DNA from: Gammaproteobacteria bacterium (ex Lamellibrachia satsuma)
GTDB taxonomy: Bacteria > Pseudomonadota > Gammaproteobacteria > Chromatiales > Chromatiaceae
NCBI GenBank assembly: GCA_019623805.1
Contig: CP053680.1
Coordinates: 496,001-560,000, forward strand
Reading direction: 5' to 3'
DNA: 64,000 nucleotides
This document shows positions 18,219 to 28,372 of this stretch, piece by piece; position 1 is the stretch's first letter; the number at the start of each line of letters is the position of its first letter. The position numbers and the translations under genes are program-made. A model generated the notes under the pieces. It saw only the letters and a list, made by a program, of their open reading frames with translations, had not been told where the DNA came from and ran no database searches.

Positions 18219-18665
18219 CTATCCCCTCCAAAAACAATGGCTACTTACAAGCAGAGCAGTAGCGACTGAAAGTTCCACTACCGCTAAAGCGATAAGCATT
18301 AGATAGTCACCTTGAACCACCCTGGACAAGTAAGCACCAAGTGAAACCATAAGACCTAGAAAGACAAAGAATCTGGGCCGGTAAAACTGCCATAGCATAG
18401 GCTGCTTCAACGCATTGATGCGCTTTAGATTCCTGTTACACACATTGATGAACAGGTATTTTGCCTTAACCCATCCAATCACCAATCCACTTACAATAGC
18501 CAACATAATCCAAAGCGGATCAGCCCCGCTCCTGCCCGCATCAAGGAACAAGCCAGAACTTTTAGTCAGGAGGACCACAACACCAATATACCAAACCAGT
18601 GCGGCCAATCTTTTTAGGGTGAGAGAAGAAGTTTTGAGCACTAGATTAACGGGAGATTGAAACAT
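18219..18665 (-). CDS. Unknown small integral membrane protein
   Basis: 148 residues with four predicted membrane helices (about 20-38, 50-68, 94-110, 118-140) and a basic cytoplasmic loop between helices 2 and 3 (CNRNLKRINALKQP). The helix-rich, four-span layout with an LKRINxLK loop resembles small uncharacterised membrane proteins of gammaproteobacteria. No family name can be given. Isolated gene with long flanks. Confidence 0.6.
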   Translation of the reverse strand: MFQSPVNLVLKTSSLTLKRLAALVWYIGVVVLLTKSSGLFLDAGRSGADPLWIMLAIVSGLVIGWVKAKYLFINVCNRNLKRINALKQPMLWQFYRPRFFVFLGLMVSLGAYLSRVVQGDYLMLIALAVVELSVATALLVSSHCFWRG

Positions 18666-18873
18666 AGGCTGGGCAAGCCTGTTGATTTCCGCACCCGGCC
18701 TTGTTAACTGCTCACATTGGCATATAAAACAAGCTGGTCACTATGAACATTTCCGAGCAAAACAGCAAACTTAATTCCTACCGCTGGCATCTCAAACAAT
18801 GGTAGGTCCACCGGTTACCCTAACCGCCCCATGCAGACTTGGGTATGCGATAGATCGGACTGGAGAAACCGCT

Positions 18874-19608
18874 TTAAACCCGCATCCCCCAGACACCCAC
18901 CCCCGTCAACAATATGACAATAAATAACCCAACGGTGGCCGTAGTCGGTATCTCTTTGATAAGATTCAATTGAGTCTCACTCGCCTGTTTCGATTGCTCC
19001 TCTTCCTTGGACGCGGGTTGCACATAATACGAGCCCATTTCAACATGGGGATAATCGCTTCGACCCGTCACGCTGCTCTGACCCCGCGTACGCTTTTCGC
19101 CAGCACTTCTTTCAATATCCAGATAGAGACTGCTCTCATGTGACGTTATTTTTTCGATCATGGGTTTCTGCTGCACGTGGACACCATTGCCCATGGACGG
19201 CAAATTGACACTCTGAATTCCAAACTCCGGCACGATGTCGGGAAAGAGTGACGCGGGTGCAGCATCAAAAAGCGACTCCGGTGCCATATCATACAGGGAG
19301 TGGATAACAGGAAAGATCTGTTCAAGTGGCGTCTCCTCCGTTGCCCATTCAGGATTGATCAAGTCCACTATCAGGGTTGAGGTATAGAGGCTACGCCAAC
19401 TTGACCACCACAACTGCCAGCTATCCAGCATCTGTAAATCCTGTTGGCCTGACCCGCCCTTAACCAGTAATTCAGATATTTCCGACGACATGACCGATGC
19501 TTCGACCACAGGCTTCTGAATGTCAATGGGCTCCTGGAGCTGCTCGTTACACCCCACCATGTAAAACGGTAGAAAAAAAACCAGAAGGAAAGTCAATACG
19601 ATTTTCAT
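18874..19608 (-). CDS. Putative lipoprotein with C-terminal membrane anchor
   Basis: 244 residues. Lipoprotein signal peptide with lipobox FYMVGC (Cys20). The middle contains Pro/Asp/Ser-rich stretches (YDMAPESLFDAAPASLF) and no recognised domain. The C-terminus TATVGLFIVILLTGVGVWG followed by MRV is a membrane helix with a short basic tail. A lipidated N-terminus plus a C-terminal helix is unusual; the tail could be a membrane stop or a sorting signal. Not obviously linked to its neighbours. Confidence 0.65.
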   Translation of the reverse strand: MKIVLTFLLVFFLPFYMVGCNEQLQEPIDIQKPVVEASVMSSEISELLVKGGSGQQDLQMLDSWQLWWSSWRSLYTSTLIVDLINPEWATEETPLEQIFPVIHSLYDMAPESLFDAAPASLFPDIVPEFGIQSVNLPSMGNGVHVQQKPMIEKITSHESSLYLDIERSAGEKRTRGQSSVTGRSDYPHVEMGSYYVQPASKEEEQSKQASETQLNLIKEIPTTATVGLFIVILLTGVGVWGMRV

Positions 19609-19816
19609 AACGCGGACACCTTATCGCAGCTGCACTATCGCGCAGCACTGCTCGAAAACACCGTGTCGATCTTAGAGCAAGGTGATTGCTCCGTATCTTT
19701 ATAATCAGGTCTTTTAACAACTTCTCACAATGCCGAAAAACAACTTCACATTCATGCCATGCTTGTTGACAATTAGTCCGTTATTTACGGTTGGATGTTA
19801 ATAATTGTTAACGGAA

Positions 19817-20761
19817 TCATTGACTCATCAGTTGAACAATCAGCTGATACGCCTCTTCAAATACATCGTCGCCCTCTTCATCCAACCAATGATTTTCCTT
19901 ATCGGCATTCAACCAGGTGAACTGTCTCTTGGCCAGTTGCCGGGTAGTGATAATGCCTCTTTCAATCATCTCTTCCCCGCTGTATTCACCTAACAGGTAT
20001 TTCAACATCTGCCGATAACCGACAGCCCGCATAGATGGCAGATCCGGACTCAGATCTCCCCGGAGCTGCAAAGCCTGTACCTCTTCTTCAAAACCTGACG
20101 CCAGCATTTGATGGAAACGCTTTTCGATACGTTCGTGCAGGATTTTTCGATCTTTCGGTGAACGGACGAGTTTAAGTATCCGATAGGGCAAAGAGACTCC
20201 ACTGCCATTTTGTTGCAGCTGAGTCATGGGGCGACCGGTAATCTCGATCACTTCGAGGGCACGAAGAATACGCTGCGCGTCATTGGGGTGGATGCGATCA
20301 GCGGCAACTGGATCGAGTTCCGCCAGGCGTTGATGCAACAACTCCAATCCAAGGTACTGCCGTTCCATCTCAAGCCGCTTTCGAATGGCAGGATCGGCTT
20401 CCGGCAAATTCGAAAGTCCCTTCTCCAACGCTCGAAAATAGAGCATGGTGCCACCTACCAGCAGAGGCACTTTTCCTGCAGCTGTGATCTCAGCCATCGC
20501 GTCCATGGCATCCCTCCGAAACGCAGCAGCAGAGTAAGCATCAGCCGGATCCCGAATATCGATCAGACGATGCGGCGCCTTTGCAAGCACCTCGGGTGCC
20601 GGCTTGGCGCTTCCGATATCCATCCCCCGGTAAACCAGCGCCGAATCGACACTGATGATCTCCATCGGCAGTCTCTGTACAAGTTCCACTGCCAGCTCCG
20701 TCTTGCCGGATGCGGTGGGCCCCATCAGAAAAACAGCGGGGGGTAGTTTCTGTTCCGCCAT
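19817..20761 (-). CDS. miaA: tRNA dimethylallyltransferase MiaA
   Basis: 314 residues (E. coli 316). P-loop [10 protein letters not shown] near residues 13-22, [16 protein letters not shown] motif and the RIRRALEV-type motif ([15 protein letters not shown]) are present. It prenylates A37 of tRNAs that read UNN codons. The ATG (20759-20761) overlaps the TGA of mutL (TGATG), as in other gammaproteobacteria. In E. coli hfq follows; here no hfq is found, the next gene is an unrelated lipoprotein. Confidence 0.96.
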   Translation of the reverse strand: MAEQKLPPAVFLMGPTASGKTELAVELVQRLPMEIISVDSALVYRGMDIGSAKPAPEVLAKAPHRLIDIRDPADAYSAAAFRRDAMDAMAEITAAGKVPLLVGGTMLYFRALEKGLSNLPEADPAIRKRLEMERQYLGLELLHQRLAELDPVAADRIHPNDAQRILRALEVIEITGRPMTQLQQNGSGVSLPYRILKLVRSPKDRKILHERIEKRFHQMLASGFEEEVQALQLRGDLSPDLPSMRAVGYRQMLKYLLGEYSGEEMIERGIITTRQLAKRQFTWLNADKENHWLDEEGDDVFEEAYQLIVQLMSQ

Positions 20762-22578
20762 CAACGACCCCGTAGAAACAGCTTATCCAATTCGGTCATG
20801 GAGAGTTGAACCCAGGTCGGACGGCCATGGTTACACTGGTCTGCACGTTCGGTACGTTCCATGTCCCGCAGCAGTGCGTTCATCTCATCCAGGGTGAGAC
20901 GACGGTTTGCCCTCACTGAGCCGTGACACGCCATGGTGGCAAGTACCTTGTCGATCTCCTCTTTGATTCGGCTACTCTCACCAAACTCCGCCAGATCGGA
21001 AAGCACATCACGCAACAGCCGCTCGGCATCCGCTCCCTGCAGGATTGCCGGAATGGCCCGTACTGCCAGGGCATCTGCACCAAGTCGCGAGACCTCAAGG
21101 CCAACACTCTCCAATATCGATGACTGATTCTCCGCAAGATCTGCCTCACGGCTATTCACCCGCACCGTCACCGGCACCAGCAGCGGCTGCCGGGTAATGC
21201 CCACATCGTTGTAAGTCTGTTTGAAACGCTCGTAGATGATGCGTTCATGAGCGGCATGCATGTCGACCAGTACCAACCCATCCTGATTTTGCGCCAGGAC
21301 ATAGACGCCTTGCAGCTGCCCAAGTGCATAGCCCAGTGGTGGCAGGGCTTCATCCTCACTCTGCGGCAGTGGCGATGCAGAAGGTTTCTGCGCATGAAAA
21401 GCCGCACGATAGGATGAAGGGCGTTCGGCAACCCGCCAATCCATGGTGTGCTGCACGCCAGGAGACGCTCCCTCAATCGGTTCACCAGATTGGGGAGAGC
21501 CACTACCGGAAGCGTCAAGACTGCCTGTGAATGCCCCCCCTGAAGGTGCAGCTATATCGGACTCACCCGCCGTTTGCGGGCGTGTCTCCGCCAGTGCGCT
21601 GTGCAGGCCACGAAAAAGAAAATCGTGTACCAGGCGACCATCCCTGAAACGCACTTCGTGCTTGGTGGGATGGACGTTCACATCGACCTTCCGGGGATCC
21701 AGCTCCAGAAACAACAGATATGCGGGATGACGTCCATGATAAAGCACATCCTGATACGCTTGCCGCACTGCGTGGGTTACCAGTCTGTCCCGCACCATTC
21801 GCTGATTGACATAGAAAAACTGCATATCTGCCTGGGAACGGGAGAAAGTGGGACGGGCCACCCAACCATAAAGTTTCAAACCCACCGCCTCATGCTCCAC
21901 AAAGAGTGCGTTCTCGAGAAAAACCGCTCCCAGCAGGTCGGCAATGCGGCGTTCTCTGTCGATCTGCTGGGTACAGGGAGGCAGGGAGAGGATCTGCCGA
22001 CGATTGTGCTGCAGTGAAAAACCCACATCAAAGCGGGCCAGTGCCAACCTTCGAACCAGCGTCTCGATATGACCGAACTCCGTCTTTTCCGTGCGCAAAA
22101 ACTTGCGCCGGGCAGGCGTATTGAAAAAGAGATCGCGGACTTCAACCGTCGTGCCCTGAGGATGGGCTGCAGGCCGAGGCGTCATCTCTGATTCACTGCC
22201 GTCCCCACTGACCTCCCAGGCGGAGTCACTCTCCTGATTTCGCGAGGTCATTTTCAAACGTGATACGGAGCTGATGCTGGGCAGCGCTTCACCACGGAAC
22301 CCCATGCTCTGGATTGCTTCCAGGTCTTCGAGACTGCTGACTTTGCTGGTGGCATGACGAGAGAGCGCCAAAGCCAGTTCATCCTCAACGACCCCAACAC
22401 CGTTATCGCGAACCCGCATCAATTTGACGCCGCCCTGCTCCACATCGATCTCAATACGATTGGCGCCGGCATCAAGGCTGTTTTCAATCAACTCCTTGAC
22501 CACCGAAGCCGGACGCTCCACCACCTCGCCGGCAGCAATCTGATTGACCAGTTGTGGGGGGAGTTGTTGAATGTGCAT
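20761..22578 (-). CDS. mutL: DNA mismatch repair protein MutL
   Basis: 605 residues (E. coli 615). N-terminal GHKL ATPase: [20 protein letters not shown] (residues 12-31), ENSLDAG, DNGVG and [16 protein letters not shown]. The middle transducer domain and a variable linker (about 335-420) lead to the C-terminal dimerisation domain. There is no QXHAXXEXE endonuclease motif (instead [13 protein letters not shown]), as expected for organisms that rely on MutH or a similar nick source. Part of the amiB-mutL-miaA operon. Confidence 0.96.
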   Translation of the reverse strand: MHIQQLPPQLVNQIAAGEVVERPASVVKELIENSLDAGANRIEIDVEQGGVKLMRVRDNGVGVVEDELALALSRHATSKVSSLEDLEAIQSMGFRGEALPSISSVSRLKMTSRNQESDSAWEVSGDGSESEMTPRPAAHPQGTTVEVRDLFFNTPARRKFLRTEKTEFGHIETLVRRLALARFDVGFSLQHNRRQILSLPPCTQQIDRERRIADLLGAVFLENALFVEHEAVGLKLYGWVARPTFSRSQADMQFFYVNQRMVRDRLVTHAVRQAYQDVLYHGRHPAYLLFLELDPRKVDVNVHPTKHEVRFRDGRLVHDFLFRGLHSALAETRPQTAGESDIAAPSGGAFTGSLDASGSGSPQSGEPIEGASPGVQHTMDWRVAERPSSYRAAFHAQKPSASPLPQSEDEALPPLGYALGQLQGVYVLAQNQDGLVLVDMHAAHERIIYERFKQTYNDVGITRQPLLVPVTVRVNSREADLAENQSSILESVGLEVSRLGADALAVRAIPAILQGADAERLLRDVLSDLAEFGESSRIKEEIDKVLATMACHGSVRANRRLTLDEMNALLRDMERTERADQCNHGRPTWVQLSMTELDKLFLRGR

Positions 22579-22658
22579 GGAGAGAACGTGGCCGTCGTGG
22601 ATAGTGACGGCTATTGTGCCACCACACGTTCGAGTAAGCAGCTATCTATCGGGAAGAA

Positions 22659-23981
22659 TCAACCGCCGGGGATCTGCAGCACCTGGCCGATGCGAATGGT
22701 GTCGTTCTTGAGTTCGTTGGTTCTACGCAGGCGATTGAGGCTGACGGCGTATTGTCTTGCGATTGCGATCAATGTCTCGCCACGAGAAATTGTATGTCGG
22801 CGGGGAGCCTCTTTCTCCTGTTTCGCTGCCAACCAGGTACCGGGAGGCGGCTGATAGTTAAAATAGTCGGAAATACCTGCCAGCAAGGCTTTGGCTACCT
22901 TTCTCTGGTGGGCCGGATCTTTCAGACGACGCTCTTCATCAGGATTGGAGATAAATGCGGTCTCCACCAGCAGTGAAGGAATATCCGGAGACTTCAGCAC
23001 CATGAATCCAGCTTGTTGCACACGCTTTTTATGTGTCTTGCCCAGTTTTTTCAGCTGGCGAAAGACCCTGTCCGCCGCGGTGGAACTCGCCTGCTGGGTA
23101 CCAGTTTGCGAGAGATCAAGCAGGACCGTGAACAAATCCTCGCCCTTGCCCTTGCCCTCAAATAAAACGCCGCCAACAAGATCTGCACTGTTTTCCCGCT
23201 CCGCCAGCCATTTTGCCGCCTCGTTGGACGCCCCTCTGCGGGAGAGGGTGTAGACGGATGAGCCTCTTACTCTTGAATCCTTAAAGGCGTCTGCATGGAT
23301 TGATATAAACAGATCTGCATGGTGCTTGCGCGCCTTCGACATCCGTTTGCGCAAGCCGAGATAGTAGTCACCATCCCTGATCAGCACCCCGCGCATACCC
23401 GGCTTCCGATTAATCAGTTTTACCAGTTTGCGACCAATCGCCAGCACCACATCTTTCTCATAGGTACCGCGTTTCCCCCTGGCACCGGGATCTTCTCCAC
23501 CGTGACCGGGATCGACCGCAATCACCACGTCTCTTTTCCCCGGCTTCTTTGCCGTTTTCACCGGGGTGGTGCGGCGCTTGCTGCTCTCCTTTTTGTCGTA
23601 GAGATCAACAACCAGCCGGTAGCCATACTGGCGATTTGGCTCAAGCAGAAAACTTTTTTCCTTGACCGCCATGTTGAGGTCGAATACCACTCGCACATCG
23701 CGCTTGTTGCGTTCCGCACTGCGCAGCCGCTTGATGAACCTGTTGTTGGATTCAGGCTGAGGCAGTTTCGTGGAGAGCCGGGTATTTTTAAGGTCCAGAA
23801 CCAGCCGGTCCGGCTTGTCCAGTGTGAAGATTTTGTGTTCAACCAGGGAGTTGGTATCAAAAACCAACCGAACGTGATCGGGCGCAGACCAGATGCGCAG
23901 GTTGCGAACATCAGACTGCCCCGCATAGAGCGGCAGACTCCAGAAGAGGGCCAGAATCAGAATTGTGATAATTTTTTTCAT
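22659..23981 (-). CDS. amiB: N-acetylmuramoyl-L-alanine amidase, AmiB type
   Basis: 440 residues (E. coli AmiB 445). Signal peptide about 1-21 (ending LYAG), AMIN domain about 25-125, amidase_3 domain about 155-375 with the zinc-site motif VDPGHGGEDPGARG and the ETAFISN end, then one C-terminal LysM about 392-438 (SRGETLIAIARQYAVS). It splits septal peptidoglycan during cell separation. The start ATG has GGGAAC upstream; an earlier in-frame start is not needed. Lies between tsaE and mutL, the conserved order. Confidence 0.94.
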   Translation of the reverse strand: MKKIITILILALFWSLPLYAGQSDVRNLRIWSAPDHVRLVFDTNSLVEHKIFTLDKPDRLVLDLKNTRLSTKLPQPESNNRFIKRLRSAERNKRDVRVVFDLNMAVKEKSFLLEPNRQYGYRLVVDLYDKKESSKRRTTPVKTAKKPGKRDVVIAVDPGHGGEDPGARGKRGTYEKDVVLAIGRKLVKLINRKPGMRGVLIRDGDYYLGLRKRMSKARKHHADLFISIHADAFKDSRVRGSSVYTLSRRGASNEAAKWLAERENSADLVGGVLFEGKGKGEDLFTVLLDLSQTGTQQASSTAADRVFRQLKKLGKTHKKRVQQAGFMVLKSPDIPSLLVETAFISNPDEERRLKDPAHQRKVAKALLAGISDYFNYQPPPGTWLAAKQEKEAPRRHTISRGETLIAIARQYAVSLNRLRRTNELKNDTIRIGQVLQIPGG

Positions 23982-24092
23982 GTTCCCAGATGACCCTGTT
24001 AGGCCTATGACTAAAAATAGCACGGACTTCCATTTTTTCCAACCTTTTCGGTCAGATAGCCTGACTTCCTCGCCATAAGTTCAATGTTCCCA

Positions 24093-24548
24093 TTAAACCC
24101 TTTGTAAATCCTTGATAAGTTGCTTTCCTTTCTCAGAGCTGGACGAGAGCTTGAGCACTCTGCCCGTTTCCTGATATTCAAGTCTGATCCGCAGATCAGC
24201 CGAAGGCAATACACCTTTACCCCGATCTGGCCACTCCACCAGCAGTATAGCCTTCTCATCCATCAGATCCTGGATGCCGAGATACTCCAGCTCCTCCGGG
24301 TCTGCCAGCCGATAGAGGTCGAAATGGTAACACGCCGCCCCCTCCAGTTCGTAGGGTTCAAGCAGTGTGTAGGTGGGACTCTTTACCGCGCCCTGAAAAC
24401 CCAATGCGCGGATAAAACCTCGTGCAAGGGTTGTTTTTCCCGTGCCCAGATTCCCTTCCAGATAGACGGTAAGCGGCGGTTTACATCGCTTGGCAAGACT
24501 GGCGCCGAAGGATTCCTGCTCCGCCTCACTATGCAGTTCAAGCCTCAT
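24093..24548 (-). CDS. tsaE: tRNA threonylcarbamoyladenosine biosynthesis protein TsaE
   Basis: 151 residues (E. coli 153). Walker A GNLGTGKTT near residues 32-40, then SPTYTLLEPY and HFDLYRL, all family hallmarks, and EWPDRG near 112. ATPase partner of TsaB/TsaD for t6A37 synthesis. The start ATG (MRLELHSEAEQ) overlaps the end of nnr by 11 nt; the frame continues far upstream but only as an overlap with nnr. Confidence 0.95.
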   Translation of the reverse strand: MRLELHSEAEQESFGASLAKRCKPPLTVYLEGNLGTGKTTLARGFIRALGFQGAVKSPTYTLLEPYELEGAACYHFDLYRLADPEELEYLGIQDLMDEKAILLVEWPDRGKGVLPSADLRIRLEYQETGRVLKLSSSSEKGKQLIKDLQRV

Positions 24549-26055
24549 AACTGCCACACTCCAGATTGAGCAACGGCCGCAGCTCCAGCAAAAGATCACC
24601 AGCCAACATACCCCGTTCGCCCTGCACGGCAGCCCTGTCTCCAGCTGCAGCATGTAGTGCGACGCCCAGTTCAGCAGCCAATCCGGGCTCAAAACCCTGC
24701 ACCAGCAATGCAGCGATAATACCTGTGAGTATGTCACCGCTACCACCGGTCGCCATGCCTGGATTCCCGTCACTGCAGAGTGCCGGCGGGCGACTGCTGC
24801 CGTCAGCAATCAATGTCCCGGCACCCTTGAGTACCTGGGTACCGCCAAATCTCTCCTGCAGCAACCTCAATGCCTCAAACCGGTCTGCCTGAATTTTGCT
24901 GGTTTTTTCTCCCAGCAGTCGCCCCGCCTCACCAGGATGAGGCGTCAATATCCAATTCGGTCTTTTTATCGGTTCCTGCGCCAATAGATTGAGGGCATCT
25001 GCATCCACCACCAGAGGCAGACCGGAGGCAAGTGCCTGTTGATAGAGTGATCTGCCCCATTCTCCCTGGCCCAAGCCGGGACCCAGGGCAATGGCATCCG
25101 CCCTTTCGATCAGCGGAGCAAGAGACACACCGTTCGTCACGGGGTGGCACATCAGCTCGGGACGGCCGATATTGAGCAACGACGCATTGTCGGGATGGGT
25201 CGCCACGGAAACCAATCCGGTGCCGGTGCGTACAGCGGCTTCCGCCGCCAGGCGGATTGCACCGGAGAACCCCCGGTCACCCCCAATGAGCAGCAGGTGG
25301 CCAAAATCCCCTTTGTGGGCGGTACGTCTTCTGGGCGCCAGCAGTTGAGCCTGTTTATTCCAATCGATACGGCGGGCTGACAGAATCTGCCTGCTGTAGA
25401 TTCGGGCGGGCAACTCCAGAGCATCAAAATGGATACGCCCACAACAGTCCGGTCCTGCGCCGGTAAACATCCCCTGTTTAAGCCCAATAAAGCTAAGGGT
25501 CGCATCCGCTCGTGTGGCAATCCCCATGAGCTGGCCTGTGTCTGAATTGAGGCCGGAGGGGATATCCACAGCGAGGACAGGAGCCTGATGACGATTGATC
25601 GACTCGATCATTTCGGCCCAGGCACCAGTCACATCTCTCTCCAGACCAGTGCCCAACAGGGCATCGATAATGAGGTCAGTCTTCCGCGGCAGACTAGGAA
25701 ACGGGGCTGTCTCGCCACCGACCTCTTCCCACTTCTGCACCATTGTCAGAGCATCACCACGGATACGCGCTGAATCACCAAGCTGCAGCAACAACACCTC
25801 CAGTCCGGCTTGCCTCGCCAGGCGTGCCACCACAAATCCATCGCCACCGTTGTTGCCCGTACCGCATATAACTGTGATGTGGCGGGCCGCAGGCCAGCTT
25901 GCCTGCAGAAGCTGGAAGATGCAGGAACCCGCCCGTTCCATCAGATCGGCACCGGGAATCTCATACTCTTCGATGGCGATCCGGTCGAACGCCCGCACCT
26001 GATCGGCGCGATAGAGTGCATAGGGCAGCGATTCCGTGTAGGGCATGACTCGCAT
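24538..26055 (-). CDS. nnr: Bifunctional NAD(P)H-hydrate epimerase/dehydratase
   Basis: 505 residues. The N-terminal epimerase (about 15-220) has CGTGNNGGDGFVVARLA and VDIPSGLNSDTGQ. The C-terminal ADP-dependent dehydratase (about 240-495) has GHLLLIGGDRGFSGA, ALGPGLGQG, VVDADALNLL, TPHPGEAGRLLG and GMATGGSGDILTGI. It repairs damaged NAD(P)HX. Start chosen at ATG 26053-26055 (MRVMPYTE), which has AAAGGA at good distance. First gene of the nnr-tsaE-amiB-mutL-miaA operon; divergent from queG. Confidence 0.95.
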   Translation of the reverse strand: MRVMPYTESLPYALYRADQVRAFDRIAIEEYEIPGADLMERAGSCIFQLLQASWPAARHITVICGTGNNGGDGFVVARLARQAGLEVLLLQLGDSARIRGDALTMVQKWEEVGGETAPFPSLPRKTDLIIDALLGTGLERDVTGAWAEMIESINRHQAPVLAVDIPSGLNSDTGQLMGIATRADATLSFIGLKQGMFTGAGPDCCGRIHFDALELPARIYSRQILSARRIDWNKQAQLLAPRRRTAHKGDFGHLLLIGGDRGFSGAIRLAAEAAVRTGTGLVSVATHPDNASLLNIGRPELMCHPVTNGVSLAPLIERADAIALGPGLGQGEWGRSLYQQALASGLPLVVDADALNLLAQEPIKRPNWILTPHPGEAGRLLGEKTSKIQADRFEALRLLQERFGGTQVLKGAGTLIADGSSRPPALCSDGNPGMATGGSGDILTGIIAALLVQGFEPGLAAELGVALHAAAGDRAAVQGERGMLAGDLLLELRPLLNLECGSYEA

Positions 26056-26146
26056 AAAAAAACGTCCTTTGATATTAACGAAAACCATACCGCGAAGCCG
26101 GTCCCGGATACCAGTTTAATCGCCGATCGGGGTATAGTTCGGGTTT

Positions 26147-27223
26147 ATGGATCAAGCGCCTATTCCCAATCACCAACAACTCGCCGCAAACATCAAGATT
26201 TGGGGGGCAGAGCTGGGTTTCCAGCAGGTTGGCATCACCGACACTGAACTCTCACTGGCGGAGGCACGATTCAACGATTGGTTGCAAAAGGGCTTTCACG
26301 GAGAGATGTCCTATATGGCCCGCCACGGCAACAAGCGCAGCCGTCCCGCAGAACTGGAACCCGGCACCCGGCGGATAATCTCGGTACGTTTGGACTACCT
26401 GCCTGAACCCACGCAGAAGAGCCGGGAGATACTGGAATCTCCCACGCAGGCATTCATCTCACGATATGCCTTGGGCCGGGACTACCACAAGTTGATGCGC
26501 AAGCGTCTGCAGCAACTGGCCAAAAGGATCAGCAGAGAAATCGGTAACTTCGGCTACCGGGTCTATGTCGACTCCGCCCCGGTTTTGGAGAAACCGCTGG
26601 CGGAAAAAGCCGGTCTTGGCTGGATCGGCAAACACAGCAATCTGATCAATTGCAAGGCCGGCTCCTGGTTCTTTCTTGGCGAGATCTATACCGACTTGCC
26701 GCTCCCTATCGACCAGCCTGCATCCAACCACTGCGGCAGTTGCCGCGCCTGTCTCAATATCTGTCCGACCCAGGCCATTGTCGAACCCTATGTCGTGGAT
26801 GCCCGCCGTTGCATCTCCTATCTGACTATCGAACAACAGGGTTCAATCCCAGAATCGCTGAGAAGCAGTATCGGCAACCGCATCTACGGCTGCGATGATT
26901 GTCAGCAGGTCTGTCCCTGGAACCGCTTTGCAAAACTCGGACCTGAGCAGGACTTTGCCCCGCGCAACGGCCTCAACAGCGCCACGCTGACAGCGCTCTT
27001 TGCATGGGATGAGACAAACTTTCTGAAACGTACCGAAGGGTCTGCAATACGCCGCATCGGCCACCAATCCTGGCTGCGCAATATTGCAGTGGCACTGGGC
27101 AATGCACCGCATTCAGAGAATATCGAGGCCGTACTCAAGGTGCGCGAACATGACCCGGCAGAACTGGTGAGAGAGCATGTCCGCTGGGCTTTGGCCAGGC
27201 AGCGCAGCAAATCACCGGGTTAA
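26147..27223 (+). CDS. queG: Epoxyqueuosine reductase QueG
   Basis: 358 residues (E. coli 379). It reduces epoxyqueuosine to queuosine in tRNA using cobalamin and two 4Fe-4S clusters. Cluster cysteines: HCGSCRACLNICPTQAI (about 194-210) and GCDDCQQVCPWN (about 250-261). N-terminal cobalamin-dependent domain includes YHKLMRKRLQQL and AEKAGLGWIGKH. Divergent from nnr with a 90-bp gap, convergent with the VanZ gene with a 12-bp overlap of the 3' ends. Confidence 0.95.
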   Translation: MDQAPIPNHQQLAANIKIWGAELGFQQVGITDTELSLAEARFNDWLQKGFHGEMSYMARHGNKRSRPAELEPGTRRIISVRLDYLPEPTQKSREILESPTQAFISRYALGRDYHKLMRKRLQQLAKRISREIGNFGYRVYVDSAPVLEKPLAEKAGLGWIGKHSNLINCKAGSWFFLGEIYTDLPLPIDQPASNHCGSCRACLNICPTQAIVEPYVVDARRCISYLTIEQQGSIPESLRSSIGNRIYGCDDCQQVCPWNRFAKLGPEQDFAPRNGLNSATLTALFAWDETNFLKRTEGSAIRRIGHQSWLRNIAVALGNAPHSENIEAVLKVREHDPAELVREHVRWALARQRSKSPG

Positions 27224-28309
27224 GCGGATCTGCACCGCCATTATAATCCGTGCCGACAACAATCCGGCAAGGACACCCAGCATATCCACCACCACATCAC
27301 TCAGCCGAGGCGTTCGCCCGGGCACAAAAAACTGCAAGACTTCTGTCGACACTGCCAACAACAGCAATCCAATAAGCACACTGGGCAGACGCGCCCGTGA
27401 GTCAAGAAACAGTCCAGCGGAGAGCAGCAAAAAACCGAGCAGATGTCCCAGTTTGGAGATGTCCCAACTCACAGGCCAGAACGCCAACGGTTCAAAGCCA
27501 TGGTGGTAGCGGCCTATCTCAAGATGTATACCCACCCACTGCCCAAACTGCTGGATTTGCACTTCGATAGCCTGCTTAACCTCCTGAGGCTGCAGGATAC
27601 CCGCCGCGATCAGCAGCAACAGCAGCGCAATCATCCAGCCTTGGGGGGTAGACCAATAACGCTGCAGCAGCAGTCGCAGAGCCCACAGGCCAGTGGCCAG
27701 CCATAGGACTGCCAGCAGTAATTTCCCGGCACTGAAAAGCGCCTGAGACTCCGCCTGATGCAGTGCAAGCCCCCTGACCCAGATCCTGCCCGGCACATGG
27801 TAGAGACCGATCTCAAGACGCAATTCAACGGCCTCTTCAGGCACAGTGACAAGCAGCGAATAATCTCGCCACTCATTATCGCCAATCAGGCCGGTGAGGA
27901 TATAAGGTATATGGTAGAACCCTTGCCCGAAGCTGTCATAAGCAATCAACTCCACCCTCGCCTCATGCCAACTGCGTCTGCCGCTCTCGACACCGGACGT
28001 CCTGACCTCTCCCTGCAACAGAAGTTGCTTGGGCATTCTTTTGACATCCAGCTTTTGGATCACGCTGTTCGATTCACTTTCCGGCGCATTGTCGACACGC
28101 AGTTCAGCCAATAGGGCTGGCGTTGATACCTCGCTCTTGCCCGGGCCTTGTTTCCAACCCTTCAGGCCCTGCTCGAACAGGGGGTTATTCAACAGCTCTG
28201 GACCGACGGGTTTGACTGGTGAAATCGAAGTAAAAAAAAGCAGCGTCAGTGCCGCAAGCAGCAGCACAATCCAGTTCACGGACCAGATCAAGCGCAGTGG
28301 ATGAGGCAA
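27212..28309 (-). CDS. VanZ family membrane protein
   Basis: 365 residues. One N-terminal membrane helix (about 10-28), a periplasmic beta-rich region (about 35-190) that resembles a carbohydrate-binding/jelly-roll fold (LLNNPLFEQGLKGWKQGPG), then a helix pair and the C-terminal VanZ-type domain (about 240-360: SKLGHLLGFLLLSAGLFL, VLQFFVPGRTPRLSDVVVD). VanZ-type domains with an N-terminal extracytoplasmic module occur near exopolysaccharide loci; a role in envelope or capsule is inferred. Lies after orn. Confidence 0.78.
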   Translation of the reverse strand: MPHPLRLIWSVNWIVLLLAALTLLFFTSISPVKPVGPELLNNPLFEQGLKGWKQGPGKSEVSTPALLAELRVDNAPESESNSVIQKLDVKRMPKQLLLQGEVRTSGVESGRRSWHEARVELIAYDSFGQGFYHIPYILTGLIGDNEWRDYSLLVTVPEEAVELRLEIGLYHVPGRIWVRGLALHQAESQALFSAGKLLLAVLWLATGLWALRLLLQRYWSTPQGWMIALLLLLIAAGILQPQEVKQAIEVQIQQFGQWVGIHLEIGRYHHGFEPLAFWPVSWDISKLGHLLGFLLLSAGLFLDSRARLPSVLIGLLLLAVSTEVLQFFVPGRTPRLSDVVVDMLGVLAGLLSARIIMAVQIRLTR

Positions 28310-28335
28310 TTGAGTCGGATCAACAAATGGTGTTT

Positions 28336-28361
28336 GCCGGTTCCGCTGCGCTTGAACCGGC
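28336..28361. repeat. REP-like palindrome, copy 1
   Basis: Perfect 8-bp stem GCCGGTTC/GAACCGGC around the loop CGCTGCGCTT, followed by CTGC. Shares its loop with copies at 35172, 35227 and 56941. In the orn/VanZ intergenic space. Confidence 0.75.
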
Positions 28362-28372
28362 CTGCATCACTA

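Noticed and set aside
24549..24809. Upstream extension of tsaE
   Set aside because: The added residues have no TsaE similarity and lie inside nnr; the ATG at 24548 fits the family.
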